DNA from: Streptomyces deccanensis
Lineage (GTDB): Bacteria > Actinomycetota > Actinomycetes > Streptomycetales > Streptomycetaceae
Direction of reading: 5' to 3'
DNA: 64,000 nucleotides
NCBI RefSeq assembly: GCF_022385335.1
Contig: NZ_CP092431.1
Coordinates: forward strand, 8,742,001 to 8,806,000
Positions 56,796 to 64,000 of the stretch are shown piece after piece (the stretch's first letter is position 1; each line of letters opens with the position of its first letter). Position numbers and translations under genes: made by a program. The notes beneath the pieces were generated by a model. The model saw nothing but the letters and a program-made list of their open reading frames with translations. It did not search any database and was not told the origin of the DNA.

Positions 56796-56811
56796 GTGAA
56801 GTTTCTTTCAC
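56796..56811. promoter_or_regulatory. Candidate PcaV operator/promoter region (pcaI-pcaV gap)
   Basis: The inverted repeat gtgaa-N6-ttcac (56796-56811) overlaps a possible minus-strand -35 box TTCACC, which is 17 bp from GATTAA. A second imperfect dyad around gtgcac (near 56914) lies close to the pcaV start. The gap is 209 bp. PcaV of S. coelicolor is known to repress the divergent pca operon and to release DNA with protocatechuate; which dyad it uses here is inferred. Confidence 0.5.
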
Positions 56812-56943
56812 GCTGCCACTCGTCGGCTCCGTCGTCAAGAGCTGCGAAAAGGGTGGGAAGGCGGGGTGCGCGTTATGGACACACCCCGAGGGTCGGCGGG
56901 TATCGTTCAGTGCACGGACGAATTGCCGAGCCGAGGAGCGAAC

Positions 56944-57399
56944 ATGGCCGCGGTGGACCTCTCCACCCACCCCGGGCACCTGGCCCGACGGCTGCAGCAG
57001 GCCCACTACCTGCTGTGGAACGTGATGGTCTCCGAGGAGATCACCTCGCCGCAGTTCGCGGTCCTCAACACCCTCGTCGCCGAACCGGGGCTCGACCAGC
57101 GCACGGTGGGGGAGCGGGTGGGGCTCGACCGGTCCACGATGTCCGAGGTCATCAGCCGGCTCGGGCGCCGGGGGCTCCTCGACAAGGTGCGCGATCCGCA
57201 GGACGGGCGACGGTTCCTGCTGCGGCTCACGGACGACGGGGTGCGCACGCACCGCAGGCTCACGGTGCGGACGGCGCGGATGAACCAGGTGTTCCTGGGC
57301 CCGCTCTCGGCGGAGGAACAGGACGTGTTCTTCGACCTGATCCGACGGGTGGCCGACGCGGCGGAGGAACTGCGCAGCCCGGTGGAGGCGCTCCGCTAG
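56944..57399 (+). CDS. pcaV: PcaV: MarR family repressor of the pca operon
   Basis: ATG at 56944 follows GAGGAG and gives 151 residues. The start MAAVDLSTHPGHLARRLQQA and the winged helix QRTVGERVGLDRSTMSEVIS with wing DPQDGRRFLLRLTDDG match the Streptomyces PcaV type as I recall it. Gene order (pcaV divergent from pcaIJFHGBL) is the same as in S. coelicolor. The known ligand of that protein is protocatechuate. Confidence 0.9.
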   Translation: MAAVDLSTHPGHLARRLQQAHYLLWNVMVSEEITSPQFAVLNTLVAEPGLDQRTVGERVGLDRSTMSEVISRLGRRGLLDKVRDPQDGRRFLLRLTDDGVRTHRRLTVRTARMNQVFLGPLSAEEQDVFFDLIRRVADAAEELRSPVEALR

Positions 57400-57417
57400 C
57401 GGGTGCCGGGCGTCGCG

Positions 57418-57445
57418 GTGCCGGGTGCCGGGTGCCGGGTGCCGG
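57418..57445. repeat. Four exact copies of a 7-bp tandem repeat after pcaV
   Basis: gtgccgg repeats four times without mismatch, 18 bp after the pcaV stop, inside a wider stretch of related sequence (57400-57470). It could vary in copy number by slippage; no function is apparent. Confidence 0.75.
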
Positions 57446-57495
57446 GCATCGCGGGGCCGGGTGCCGGGCGTCGCGGACACGGCCCGGGCACCCCG

Positions 57496-58506
57496 CTACG
57501 AGCGGTCGGCGGCGTACACCACCCACACCTGGCCCTCGGCGAAGTTCATCGGTTCGCCGCCGGTCGTCGTGAAGTCCGTGCCGTCGGTCGCGGTCTTCCG
57601 CTCCCAGCCGGCCTCGAAGACCCTGCCGTCCCGCAGGACCTCCGCGCGGCCCGAGCCGACCGTCTCCGTGTACGGGGTGTTGTTGCCGAGGAAGTCGTGG
57701 AACCGGGACTCGCGGATCTTCACGTACTGGACGACCACCGTGGCCGGGGCGACGCGGACGTCGTCGGTGGTGACCGTAGGGCGCCCGTCCATCGAGACCT
57801 GCCAGCGGCGGCTGTCGTCGGACCACGTGAACGTGAAGCGCGCCGCCGGGTAGCGGACGGTGCGGGAGTCCTCGGGGGTGCCGCCGGAGGGGGCCGGGCC
57901 GTGGCGGAAGCCCGTGGTGAGGGCGTCGGCGCCGGGCGCGGAGCCCATCAGTTCAGCGGGCCGCAGATACAGGTTGTGCGGTGCGGGCTTCTCGTCGCCC
58001 CGGAAGTAGGCGTCGTCGGCGTCCTCGGGGGTCTTCGCGTGCAGGGGCGCCTTGTCGATCAGCGGAAGGAGCTTGCCCTGCGCGCCCGAGAACGCCAGGG
58101 TCGGCTCGTCGAACTGGCGCAGCAGCTCCAGATCGGACTCGCGGGCACTGCGCACCGGTCCGACCGCCTCCGGGAACCGGGTCGCGTACACGGCCATCAG
58201 TCGGCTGAGGCCGCCCTCGACCTGCTCGGCGTAGACGATGTCCGCGGCGTCGAGGCCGGTCTGAGGGCGGGCGGGGGAGACGTTGTCGATCTTCACCGCG
58301 AGTACGGAGCCGACCGGTGGGGCGCTGATCGGGTCGTCCCTGCGGCTGTCGCCCTGTCCTTTCCCGTCGTCGCTGTCCGTGCCGGTCGAGGTGCATCCCG
58401 CCAGCAGGGTGGCCGCGATCGCGGCGGCGAGCAGTGCCCCTGTCGTCGCGCCGCGCCGGGCCCCTCGCGTCCGCGATCTGTCGCGCACCGTACTCAAGTC
58501 GCTCAT
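57496..58506 (-). CDS. DUF3048 lipoprotein (YerB-like)
   Basis: The 336-residue protein has a signal peptide and a lipobox ending at Cys38 (TLLAGC) followed by a charged linker. The DUF3048 pattern is clear: VLAVKIDNVSPARPQTGLDA, ADIVYAEQVEGGLSRLMAVY, GPVRSARESDLELLRQF, and PHNLYLR further on. The C-terminal part ends YVKIRESRFHDFLGNNTPYT and GQVWVVYAA. B. subtilis YerB has this domain; the family function is unknown. It is convergent with pcaV. Confidence 0.87.
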   Translation of the reverse strand: MSDLSTVRDRSRTRGARRGATTGALLAAAIAATLLAGCTSTGTDSDDGKGQGDSRRDDPISAPPVGSVLAVKIDNVSPARPQTGLDAADIVYAEQVEGGLSRLMAVYATRFPEAVGPVRSARESDLELLRQFDEPTLAFSGAQGKLLPLIDKAPLHAKTPEDADDAYFRGDEKPAPHNLYLRPAELMGSAPGADALTTGFRHGPAPSGGTPEDSRTVRYPAARFTFTWSDDSRRWQVSMDGRPTVTTDDVRVAPATVVVQYVKIRESRFHDFLGNNTPYTETVGSGRAEVLRDGRVFEAGWERKTATDGTDFTTTGGEPMNFAEGQVWVVYAADRS

Positions 58507-58637
58507 GATGCATCCGATTGTGCACTTATCCGTTCATGGATGGCCATAGTGGATTGTTTCTGACTGGTTCGGGAGTGAGGCGCCGGGTACTCGGCCGCCA
58601 CCTGCTGAATCAGGCGAGGGAACGGAGTGTGGGCACG

Positions 58638-59828
58638 ATGAAGGCAGTGACGTGGCAGGGCAAGCGGGACGTACGCGTGGAGACCGTGCCCGATCCGGTG
58701 CTGAAGGAGCCGACCGACGCGATCATCCGAATCACCTCCACCGGGCTCTGCGGCTCCGACCTGCACCTCTACGAGGTGCTCACCCCGTTCATGACACCGG
58801 GCGACATCCTGGGCCACGAGCCCATGGGCATCGTCGAGGAGGTCGGCGCCGGGGTGCCCGACCTCGCGGCGGGCGACCGGGTCGTCGTGCCGTTCCAGAT
58901 CGCCTGCGGCAGCTGCTGGATGTGTCTCACCGGGCTCCCCACCCAGTGCGAGACCACCCAGTGCACCGGCGAGGGCATGGGCGCGGCCCTCTTCGGCTAC
59001 ACCCGGCTGTACGGCGCGGTCCCCGGGGCCCAGGCCGAGTATCTGCGCGTCCCGCAGGCCCAGTTCGGGCCGATCAAGGTGCCGGAGGGGCCGCCCGACG
59101 ACCGGTTCCTCTACCTGTCCGACGTGCTCCCCACCGCCTGGCAGGCGGTCGAGTACGCGCACGTCCCGCCCGGCGGCAGCGTCGCCGTGCTCGGCCTCGG
59201 CCCCATCGGCGACATGGCCTGCCGGGTGGCCCTGCAGCGGGGTGCCGAGCACGTGTTCGGGGTCGACCTGGTGCCCGAGCGGCTGCGCAGGGCGCGCGAG
59301 CGGGGCGTGCAGACCTTCGACCTCAGGGACTTCGACAGCGAGAAGGAGCTGGTCGGCGCGATCCAGGACCGGACCGCCGGACGCGGCCCCGACTCCGTGA
59401 TCGACGCCGTCGGCACCGAGGCCCACGGCAGCGCGGCCGCCCGGCTCGCCCAGAACGCCACCGGGATGCTGCCCCGGGCCATCGGCTCACGCCTCACGGA
59501 ACGCCTCGGCGTGGATCGGCTCGCCGCCCTCTACACCGCCATCGACCTCGTACGACGCGGCGGCACGATCTCCCTCTCCGGCGTCTACGGCGGCAAGGTC
59601 GACCCGCTGCCCCTGCTCACCCTGTTCGACAAGCAGATCCGGCTGCGCATGGGCCAGGCCAACGTCCGCACCTGGAGCGACGACATCCTGCCCCTGCTCA
59701 CGGACGACGACCCCCTAGGCGTCGACGACTTCGCCACCCACCGGGTGCCGCTCACCGACGCCGCGCACGCCTACGAGATGTTCCAGCGCAAGGAGGACGG
59801 GGCCGTGAAGGTGATCATGGAGCCCTGA
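58638..59828 (+). CDS. Zinc-dependent alcohol dehydrogenase
   Basis: ATG at 58638 gives 396 residues. The catalytic zinc site is Cys38/His60/Glu61 (TGLCGSDLHLYE, GHEP), the structural zinc Cys cluster is CGSCWMCLTGLPTQC, and the NAD fold has VAVLGLGPIGDMACRVAL. It belongs to the glutathione-independent formaldehyde dehydrogenase/threonine dehydrogenase-like group of the MDR superfamily. Formaldehyde oxidation would suit a genome that demethylates vanillate, but the substrate is not shown. The frame is open from 58518, but the 40-residue extension lacks a ribosome site. Confidence 0.85.
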   Translation: MKAVTWQGKRDVRVETVPDPVLKEPTDAIIRITSTGLCGSDLHLYEVLTPFMTPGDILGHEPMGIVEEVGAGVPDLAAGDRVVVPFQIACGSCWMCLTGLPTQCETTQCTGEGMGAALFGYTRLYGAVPGAQAEYLRVPQAQFGPIKVPEGPPDDRFLYLSDVLPTAWQAVEYAHVPPGGSVAVLGLGPIGDMACRVALQRGAEHVFGVDLVPERLRRARERGVQTFDLRDFDSEKELVGAIQDRTAGRGPDSVIDAVGTEAHGSAAARLAQNATGMLPRAIGSRLTERLGVDRLAALYTAIDLVRRGGTISLSGVYGGKVDPLPLLTLFDKQIRLRMGQANVRTWSDDILPLLTDDDPLGVDDFATHRVPLTDAAHAYEMFQRKEDGAVKVIMEP

Positions 59829-59865
59829 GCGCCTCAGATCTGAGCCCTGAGCCCGGCGACCGGGT

Positions 59866-60933
59866 TCAGGTGCCCAGGATCTCCGCCAGGTCGTAGGTCA
59901 CCGGCTCCTCCAGCTGCGCGTAGGTGCAGCTCTCCGCCGTGCGGTCCGGGCGCCAGCGCCGGAAACGGGCCGTGTGGCGGAAGCGGACGCCGTTCTCCAT
60001 GTGGTCGTACGCCACCTCGGCCACATGGTCGGGGCGCAGCGGCACCCAGGAGAGGTCCTTCTTCGCCGACCACCGGCTCGGCGCGCCCGGCAGCCGTGCC
60101 GTCTCGTGCGCGGCCTCCTCGGACCAGGCGGCCCAGGGGTGCTCGCGGATGTCCTCCAGCCGCAGCGGCTCCAGCTCCTCCACCAGCTCCGCGCGCCGCT
60201 TCATGGGAAAGGCCGCGCACACGCCGATGTGCTGGAGCGTGCCCCCGTCGTCGTAGAGACCCAGCAGCAGGGAGCCGACCACGGGTCCGCTCTTGTGGAA
60301 GCGGTACCCGGCGACCACCACGTCCGCCGTCCGCTCGTGCTTGATCTTGAACATGGCCCGTTCGTCCTGCCGGTAGAGCAGGGTGAGCGGCTTGGCGATC
60401 ACCCCGTCCAGCCCCGCCCCCTCGTACTGCTCGAACCACTGCTCGGCCAGCTCACGGTCCGTGGTCGCCGGCGCGAGATGCACCGGGGCCGTCACCCCGG
60501 ACAGGGTCTGCTCCAGAAGGGCACGCCGGTCGGTGAGCGGGACGTGGAGCAGCGCCTCGTCGTTCAGCGCGAGGATGTCGAAGGCGACGAAGGAGGCCGG
60601 GGTCGTCGCACCCAGCATCCGGACGCGGGAGTCCGCGGGGTGGATACGCTCGGTGAGGGCGTCGAAGTCCAGCCGCCGCCCGTCCCGGACGATCACGATC
60701 TCGCCGTCCAGCACGCAACGCGCCGGCAGCCGCTCCCGCAGGGCCGCCACCAGCTCGGGGAAGTACCTGGTCAGCGTCTTCCCGGTACGGCTGCCGAGTT
60801 CCACCTCGTCCCCGTCGCGGAACACGATCGCCCGGAACCCGTCCCACTTCGCCTCGTAGTGCATGTCCGGCGGGATCTTCGCCACGGACTTGGCGAGCAT
60901 CGGTTTCACGGGCGGCATCACCGGAAGATCCAT
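59866..60933 (-). CDS. ATP-dependent DNA ligase (LigC/NHEJ type)
   Basis: The 355-residue protein has ligase motif I EAKWDGFRA with the adenylated Lys29. Further nucleotidyltransferase motifs follow: LDGEIVI (III), ASFVAFDIL (IIIa), GLDGVIAKPL (IV) and MFKIKHER (V). The OB-fold C-terminus starts near 220. Bacterial enzymes of this size repair breaks with Ku or fill base-excision gaps. It is divergent from a LigD-type polymerase gene, a common actinobacterial pairing. Ku is not in the window. Confidence 0.9.
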   Translation of the reverse strand: MDLPVMPPVKPMLAKSVAKIPPDMHYEAKWDGFRAIVFRDGDEVELGSRTGKTLTRYFPELVAALRERLPARCVLDGEIVIVRDGRRLDFDALTERIHPADSRVRMLGATTPASFVAFDILALNDEALLHVPLTDRRALLEQTLSGVTAPVHLAPATTDRELAEQWFEQYEGAGLDGVIAKPLTLLYRQDERAMFKIKHERTADVVVAGYRFHKSGPVVGSLLLGLYDDGGTLQHIGVCAAFPMKRRAELVEELEPLRLEDIREHPWAAWSEEAAHETARLPGAPSRWSAKKDLSWVPLRPDHVAEVAYDHMENGVRFRHTARFRRWRPDRTAESCTYAQLEEPVTYDLAEILGT

Positions 60934-61022
60934 GCCTCCGATTCTGCGACCGCGCGGGAGCCGCCGCTCGGCGAACCTCGTCCGGTATGCGGCATCCGAC
61001 CGTTCCGCCTACCGTGGCTCGC

Positions 61023-62033
61023 ATGGGCGAAGCGGTGGAACTGGAGGCGGCGGGACGGACGGTACGGCTGTCCAGCCCCGGCAGGATCTTCTTCCCGGAG
61101 CGCGGCTTCACCAAGCTGGACCTCGCCCAGTACTACATCGCCGTCGGCCCCGGCATCCTGCGCGCCCTGCGGAACCGGCCCACCACCCTGGAGCGCTACC
61201 CGGAGGGCGTGACGGGCGAGAACTTCTTCCAGAAGCGCGCCCCCAAGAACATGCCCGACTGGATCCCCACCGCGCACATCACCTTCCCCAGCGGCCGCAG
61301 CGCCGACGAGATGTGCCCGACCGAGGTCGCCGCCGTCGTCTGGGCCGCCCAGTTCGGCACGCTCACCTTCCACCCGTGGCCCGTCCGCCGCGACGACGTC
61401 GACCGGCCCGACGAACTCCGCATCGACCTCGACCCGCAGCCCGGCACCGACTACGCCGACGCGGTGCGCGCCGCGCACGAACTGCGGGAGGTCCTCCACG
61501 AGTACGGCGGACTGCGCGGCTGGCCCAAGACCTCCGGCGGCCGCGGTCTGCACGTCTTCGTGCCGATCCGGCCCGACTGGACCTTCACCCAGGTACGCCG
61601 TTCGGCCATCGCCGTCGCCCGGGAACTGGAGCGCCGGATGCCGGACCAGGTGACCACGGCCTGGTGGAAGGAGGAACGCGGCGCGAAGATCTTCGTCGAC
61701 TACAACCAGACCGCCCGCGACCGCACCATCGCCTCCGCCTACTCCGTACGCCCCCGCCCGTACGCCCCCGTCTCGGCGCCCCTCACCTGGGACGAGGTGG
61801 GGGTCGCCGTGCCGCGTGACTTCGACCTGGGGACGATGCCGGGGCGTTTCGCCGAGGTCGGTGACGTCCACGCCGACATGGACGAGCACGCGTTCTCGTT
61901 GGAAGCGCTGCTGGAGCTGGCGGCACGGGACGAACACGACCACGGGCTCGGGGACCTGCCGTATCCGCCGGAGTACCCGAAGATGCCGGGGGAGCCGAAG
62001 CGGGTGCAGCCGAGCAGGGCCAAGAAGACATGA
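61023..62033 (+). CDS. ligD: LigD-type polymerase/primase domain protein
   Basis: ATG at 61023 gives 336 residues, a stand-alone NHEJ polymerase domain of the archaeo-eukaryotic primase type. RIDLDPQPG holds the metal Asp135/Asp137, KTSGGRGLHVFVP is the nucleotide-binding block, and FVDYNQTARDRTIASAYSVR matches the C-terminal catalytic part. It fills or extends break ends, preferring ribonucleotides in related proteins. The 89-bp divergent gap with the ligase suggests shared control. Confidence 0.88.
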   Translation: MGEAVELEAAGRTVRLSSPGRIFFPERGFTKLDLAQYYIAVGPGILRALRNRPTTLERYPEGVTGENFFQKRAPKNMPDWIPTAHITFPSGRSADEMCPTEVAAVVWAAQFGTLTFHPWPVRRDDVDRPDELRIDLDPQPGTDYADAVRAAHELREVLHEYGGLRGWPKTSGGRGLHVFVPIRPDWTFTQVRRSAIAVARELERRMPDQVTTAWWKEERGAKIFVDYNQTARDRTIASAYSVRPRPYAPVSAPLTWDEVGVAVPRDFDLGTMPGRFAEVGDVHADMDEHAFSLEALLELAARDEHDHGLGDLPYPPEYPKMPGEPKRVQPSRAKKT

Positions 62034-62077
62034 CGGCGGCCCGTGCCCCTCGCGGGACACGGGCCACCTTCGGTTCC

Positions 62078-64000
62078 CTACAGTTCCTTGATCCGGATGT
62101 CGCGGTAGGAGACGACGTCCGTCGTGCCGTGGACCTGGAGTCCGATGTAGCCGGAGGCGAACCGTCGCCCGTCCGTGCCCGGGTCGTCCGAGCGGGGCGG
62201 GGTGAAGTCCTGGCCGCCGGTGTTGTCGAACTCGTTGATCAGGACGCCGTTGCGGTAGACCGAGTAGCGCTGGTCGACCACCCTGATCTCGTAGTCGTTC
62301 CAGGTGCCCTTCTGGGTGACGCCCGCCCCGGCGAGCCCCACCCGGTCGAAGCCGTAGACCGACCCCGTCTTGTACATGTCGCCGTCGGGCCGGTCGAGGA
62401 CCTGCACCTCATGGCCGTACTTGATGGCCACCCACTCCGGCCGTGACTCCTCCGGGTGGTCGTGGACGCCCGGGAAGCGCACGAACACACCGGAGTTGGC
62501 GTTGCCGGTGCCGGGCGCGTCGTCCCGCCACTGCAGGCGCAGGGAGAAGTCGCCGTACTTCCGTTCGGGGAACCACAGCATGCCGAGCCCGGCCTTCGTC
62601 GTGCCGGAGGTGATCGAGCCGTCGGTGTTCAGCCCGAACGAACCGCCGCCCACCTGCTGCCACTTGGCGAACGACTCGGCCGTGCCGTCCAGGATCGTGC
62701 GGTAGCCCTCCGTCTGGCCGGGCCTGCCGATGCCGGACTCCTCCGCCGCCTCCTTCACGGCGGTGTACTCGCGCAGGTCGACGACCCCCTCCCGGAACAG
62801 CTTGTCGAGAACGGTGTCCACGTGCTTCAGGAACAGCGCGTGGGACGTCCACTCCTTCTCGTCCTCGATCAACTCGTTGATGCGGCAACGGTTGTTGGTG
62901 ACCCGGTTCGGCACGCCCGAGTCGACCGTGCCGACGAAGACCGTCAACCGCTCGTCGTACTCGGCGCAGTTGGGCGCGGGGACCCCGCCGCCGGCGACGA
63001 CGGTGAAGCTGACCGAGCGCGCGGCGGCCGTGTTGCCCGCCTTGTCGCTCGCCCGGTACGCGACCGTGTGGGTGCCCGCCCGGTCGACCACCACGGGGGC
63101 GGTGTAGGCGAGATAGGGGCCGCCGTCCAGCGAGTACTCGACGGCGGCCACGCCCGAGCCACCGTGGTCGGTCGCGCTCACGGTGACCTTCGCGCTCTTC
63201 AGGTACGCCCCGGCGGAGTTCCGGTCGCCCTCGACGGTCACGCCCGTCACCGGGGGTGTGGTGTCGGTGGCGGGCGGGGCGACGACGGTGAAGCCGACGC
63301 TCTTCGCGGCGGCGACGTTGCCCGCCTTGTCCGTGGCCCGGTACCGCACCTTGTGCGTGCCGACCTCGTGCACCATCACGGGCGCGGTGTACGGCTGCCA
63401 GGCCCCCGAGTCGCCGAGGGCGTACTCGATGGTGTTGACCCCCGACCCGGTGTCCGACGCGGAGACGGTGACCGTCGCCATGGACACGTAGTCGCCCTGC
63501 GGGTTCTTCTCGCCGGCCACGGTCGCCGAGGTCTCCGGCGCGGTCGCGTCGTCGGTCGGCGGTGCCACGACGGTGAAGCCGACGCTCTTCTCGGCCGCCG
63601 TGTTGCCCGCCTTGTCGACCGCGCGGTAGCGGATCTTGTGCGTGCCGACCTGGTCGACGACCACCGGCGTGGTGTACGGCAGCCAGGCTCCGGTGTCACC
63701 GACGGCGTACTCGATCCGCTCGACACCCGAGCCGCCCGGGTCGCTCGCGCTCACCGCCACGGAGGCCGAACCGACGTACGCGCCCTCCGAGTTCTGCGTC
63801 CCGGCGACCTGGGCCGAGGTCTCGGGCGCGGTGGTGTCCTCGCCGGTGCCCTCGGTCACCACGAGGATGCCCTGCATCTGGCCGTGCCCGGGGATCGTGC
63901 AGTAGTAGCGGTAGCGGCCGGGGGTGAGCGTGACCTCGGCGGTGTGGCGGCCGCCCTGGTCGTCGCCGGGGTTGGCGAGGATGTTGAGCGGCACGTCGTT
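62078..64000 (-). CDS. Secreted multidomain protein: cupredoxin-like, three Ig-like repeats, DUF1080 (5' end outside window)
   Basis: The frame is open to the window end, so the N-terminus is missing; 640 residues are visible. Visible order: a cupredoxin end (GRYRYYCTIPGHGQMQGILV, with Cys, His and Met copper ligands); three ~95-residue repeats each ending with GTHKIRYRAVDKAGNTAA-type sequence (OmpL47/Ig-like); a linker with NNRCRINELIEDEKEWTS; and a C-terminal DUF1080/concanavalin domain (LWFPERKYGDFSLRLQWRDD, NSGVFVRFPG). DUF1080 occurs in 3-keto-sugar hydrolases and lectin-like proteins. The protein is probably secreted and binds or cuts a polysaccharide. Confidence 0.83.
   Translation of the reverse strand, partial: NDVPLNILANPGDDQGGRHTAEVTLTPGRYRYYCTIPGHGQMQGILVVTEGTGEDTTAPETSAQVAGTQNSEGAYVGSASVAVSASDPGGSGVERIEYAVGDTGAWLPYTTPVVVDQVGTHKIRYRAVDKAGNTAAEKSVGFTVVAPPTDDATAPETSATVAGEKNPQGDYVSMATVTVSASDTGSGVNTIEYALGDSGAWQPYTAPVMVHEVGTHKVRYRATDKAGNVAAAKSVGFTVVAPPATDTTPPVTGVTVEGDRNSAGAYLKSAKVTVSATDHGGSGVAAVEYSLDGGPYLAYTAPVVVDRAGTHTVAYRASDKAGNTAAARSVSFTVVAGGGVPAPNCAEYDERLTVFVGTVDSGVPNRVTNNRCRINELIEDEKEWTSHALFLKHVDTVLDKLFREGVVDLREYTAVKEAAEESGIGRPGQTEGYRTILDGTAESFAKWQQVGGGSFGLNTDGSITSGTTKAGLGMLWFPERKYGDFSLRLQWRDDAPGTGNANSGVFVRFPGVHDHPEESRPEWVAIKYGHEVQVLDRPDGDMYKTGSVYGFDRVGLAGAGVTQKGTWNDYEIRVVDQRYSVYRNGVLINEFDNTGGQDFTPPRSDDPGTDGRRFASGYIGLQVHGTTDVVSYRDIRIKEL

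Overview
The window is high-GC actinobacterial DNA, almost certainly from a Streptomyces chromosome. The signs are strong G/C bias at third codon positions, many GTG starts, chains of 1-4 bp start/stop overlaps, many twin-arginine (Tat) signals, a stand-alone MmyB-like domain protein, and a pcaIJF-HGBL operon divergent from a PcaV-type MarR gene. No rRNA, tRNA, transposase or CRISPR array was found. I read 57 protein genes. Two are cut by the window edges and two are broken by one-base changes in C/G runs.

Layout. 1-1.1 kb: end of a sulfatase. 1.1-6.4 kb: MarR and IclR regulators divergent from an SDR, amidohydrolase, acyl-CoA ligase and MaoC operon that resembles the hydroxycinnamate (cou) pathway of Rhodococcus. 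6.5-18.3 kb: one long minus-strand run holding a PfkB kinase, a sugar ABC importer, a phosphodiesterase, a GH2 beta-galactosidase, a Tat-exported metallophosphoesterase with a LamG-like tail and a Tat-exported PHP protein. Opposite it, 18.4-23.8 kb: a DeoR regulator, a GH4 enzyme and a frameshifted GH38 alpha-mannosidase. Together these look like a locus for phosphate-decorated glycans. 24-26 kb: a sulfotransferase and an ATP-grasp protein converging on a nested inverted repeat. 26.6-29.1 kb: a phosphoesterase, a phosphopantetheinyl transferase and a polyprenyl synthase with overlapping ends. 29.3-34.4 kb: FAD oxidoreductase, membrane protein, HExxH peptidase and HTH regulator, with a divergent MmyB-domain protein. 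34.5-37.8 kb: a sulfonate/nitrate-type ABC importer whose ATPase is frameshifted.

38.1-40.3 kb: a Rieske oxygenase, a 60-residue CxC protein and a flavin/2Fe-2S reductase (vanillate-demethylase-like). 40.6-42.7 kb: a Tat-exported phospholipase C. 42.9-45.5 kb: a DMT transporter and a PAP2 enzyme divergent from a TetR gene, with at least seven operator-like near-palindromes at an exact 16-bp period between them. 45.9-50.1 kb: a DUF2510 protein and a large STAND ATPase without the usual LuxR helix-turn-helix. 50.1-57.4 kb: the complete protocatechuate branch of the beta-ketoadipate pathway with its regulator. 57.5-62 kb: a DUF3048 lipoprotein, a Zn alcohol dehydrogenase, and a divergent NHEJ-type ATP-dependent ligase and LigD polymerase-domain pair. 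62-64 kb: a secreted multidomain protein (cupredoxin, Ig-like repeats, DUF1080) cut by the window end.

The clusters at 2-6 kb, 38-40 kb and 50-57 kb plausibly form one route for lignin-type aromatics: side-chain removal from hydroxycinnamates, O-demethylation, then ring cleavage of protocatechuate. The strongest candidates for something undescribed are the 16-bp-phased operator array, the HTH/HExxH-peptidase/membrane/FAD module, and the phosphoglycan locus with three phosphoesterase folds in one run.
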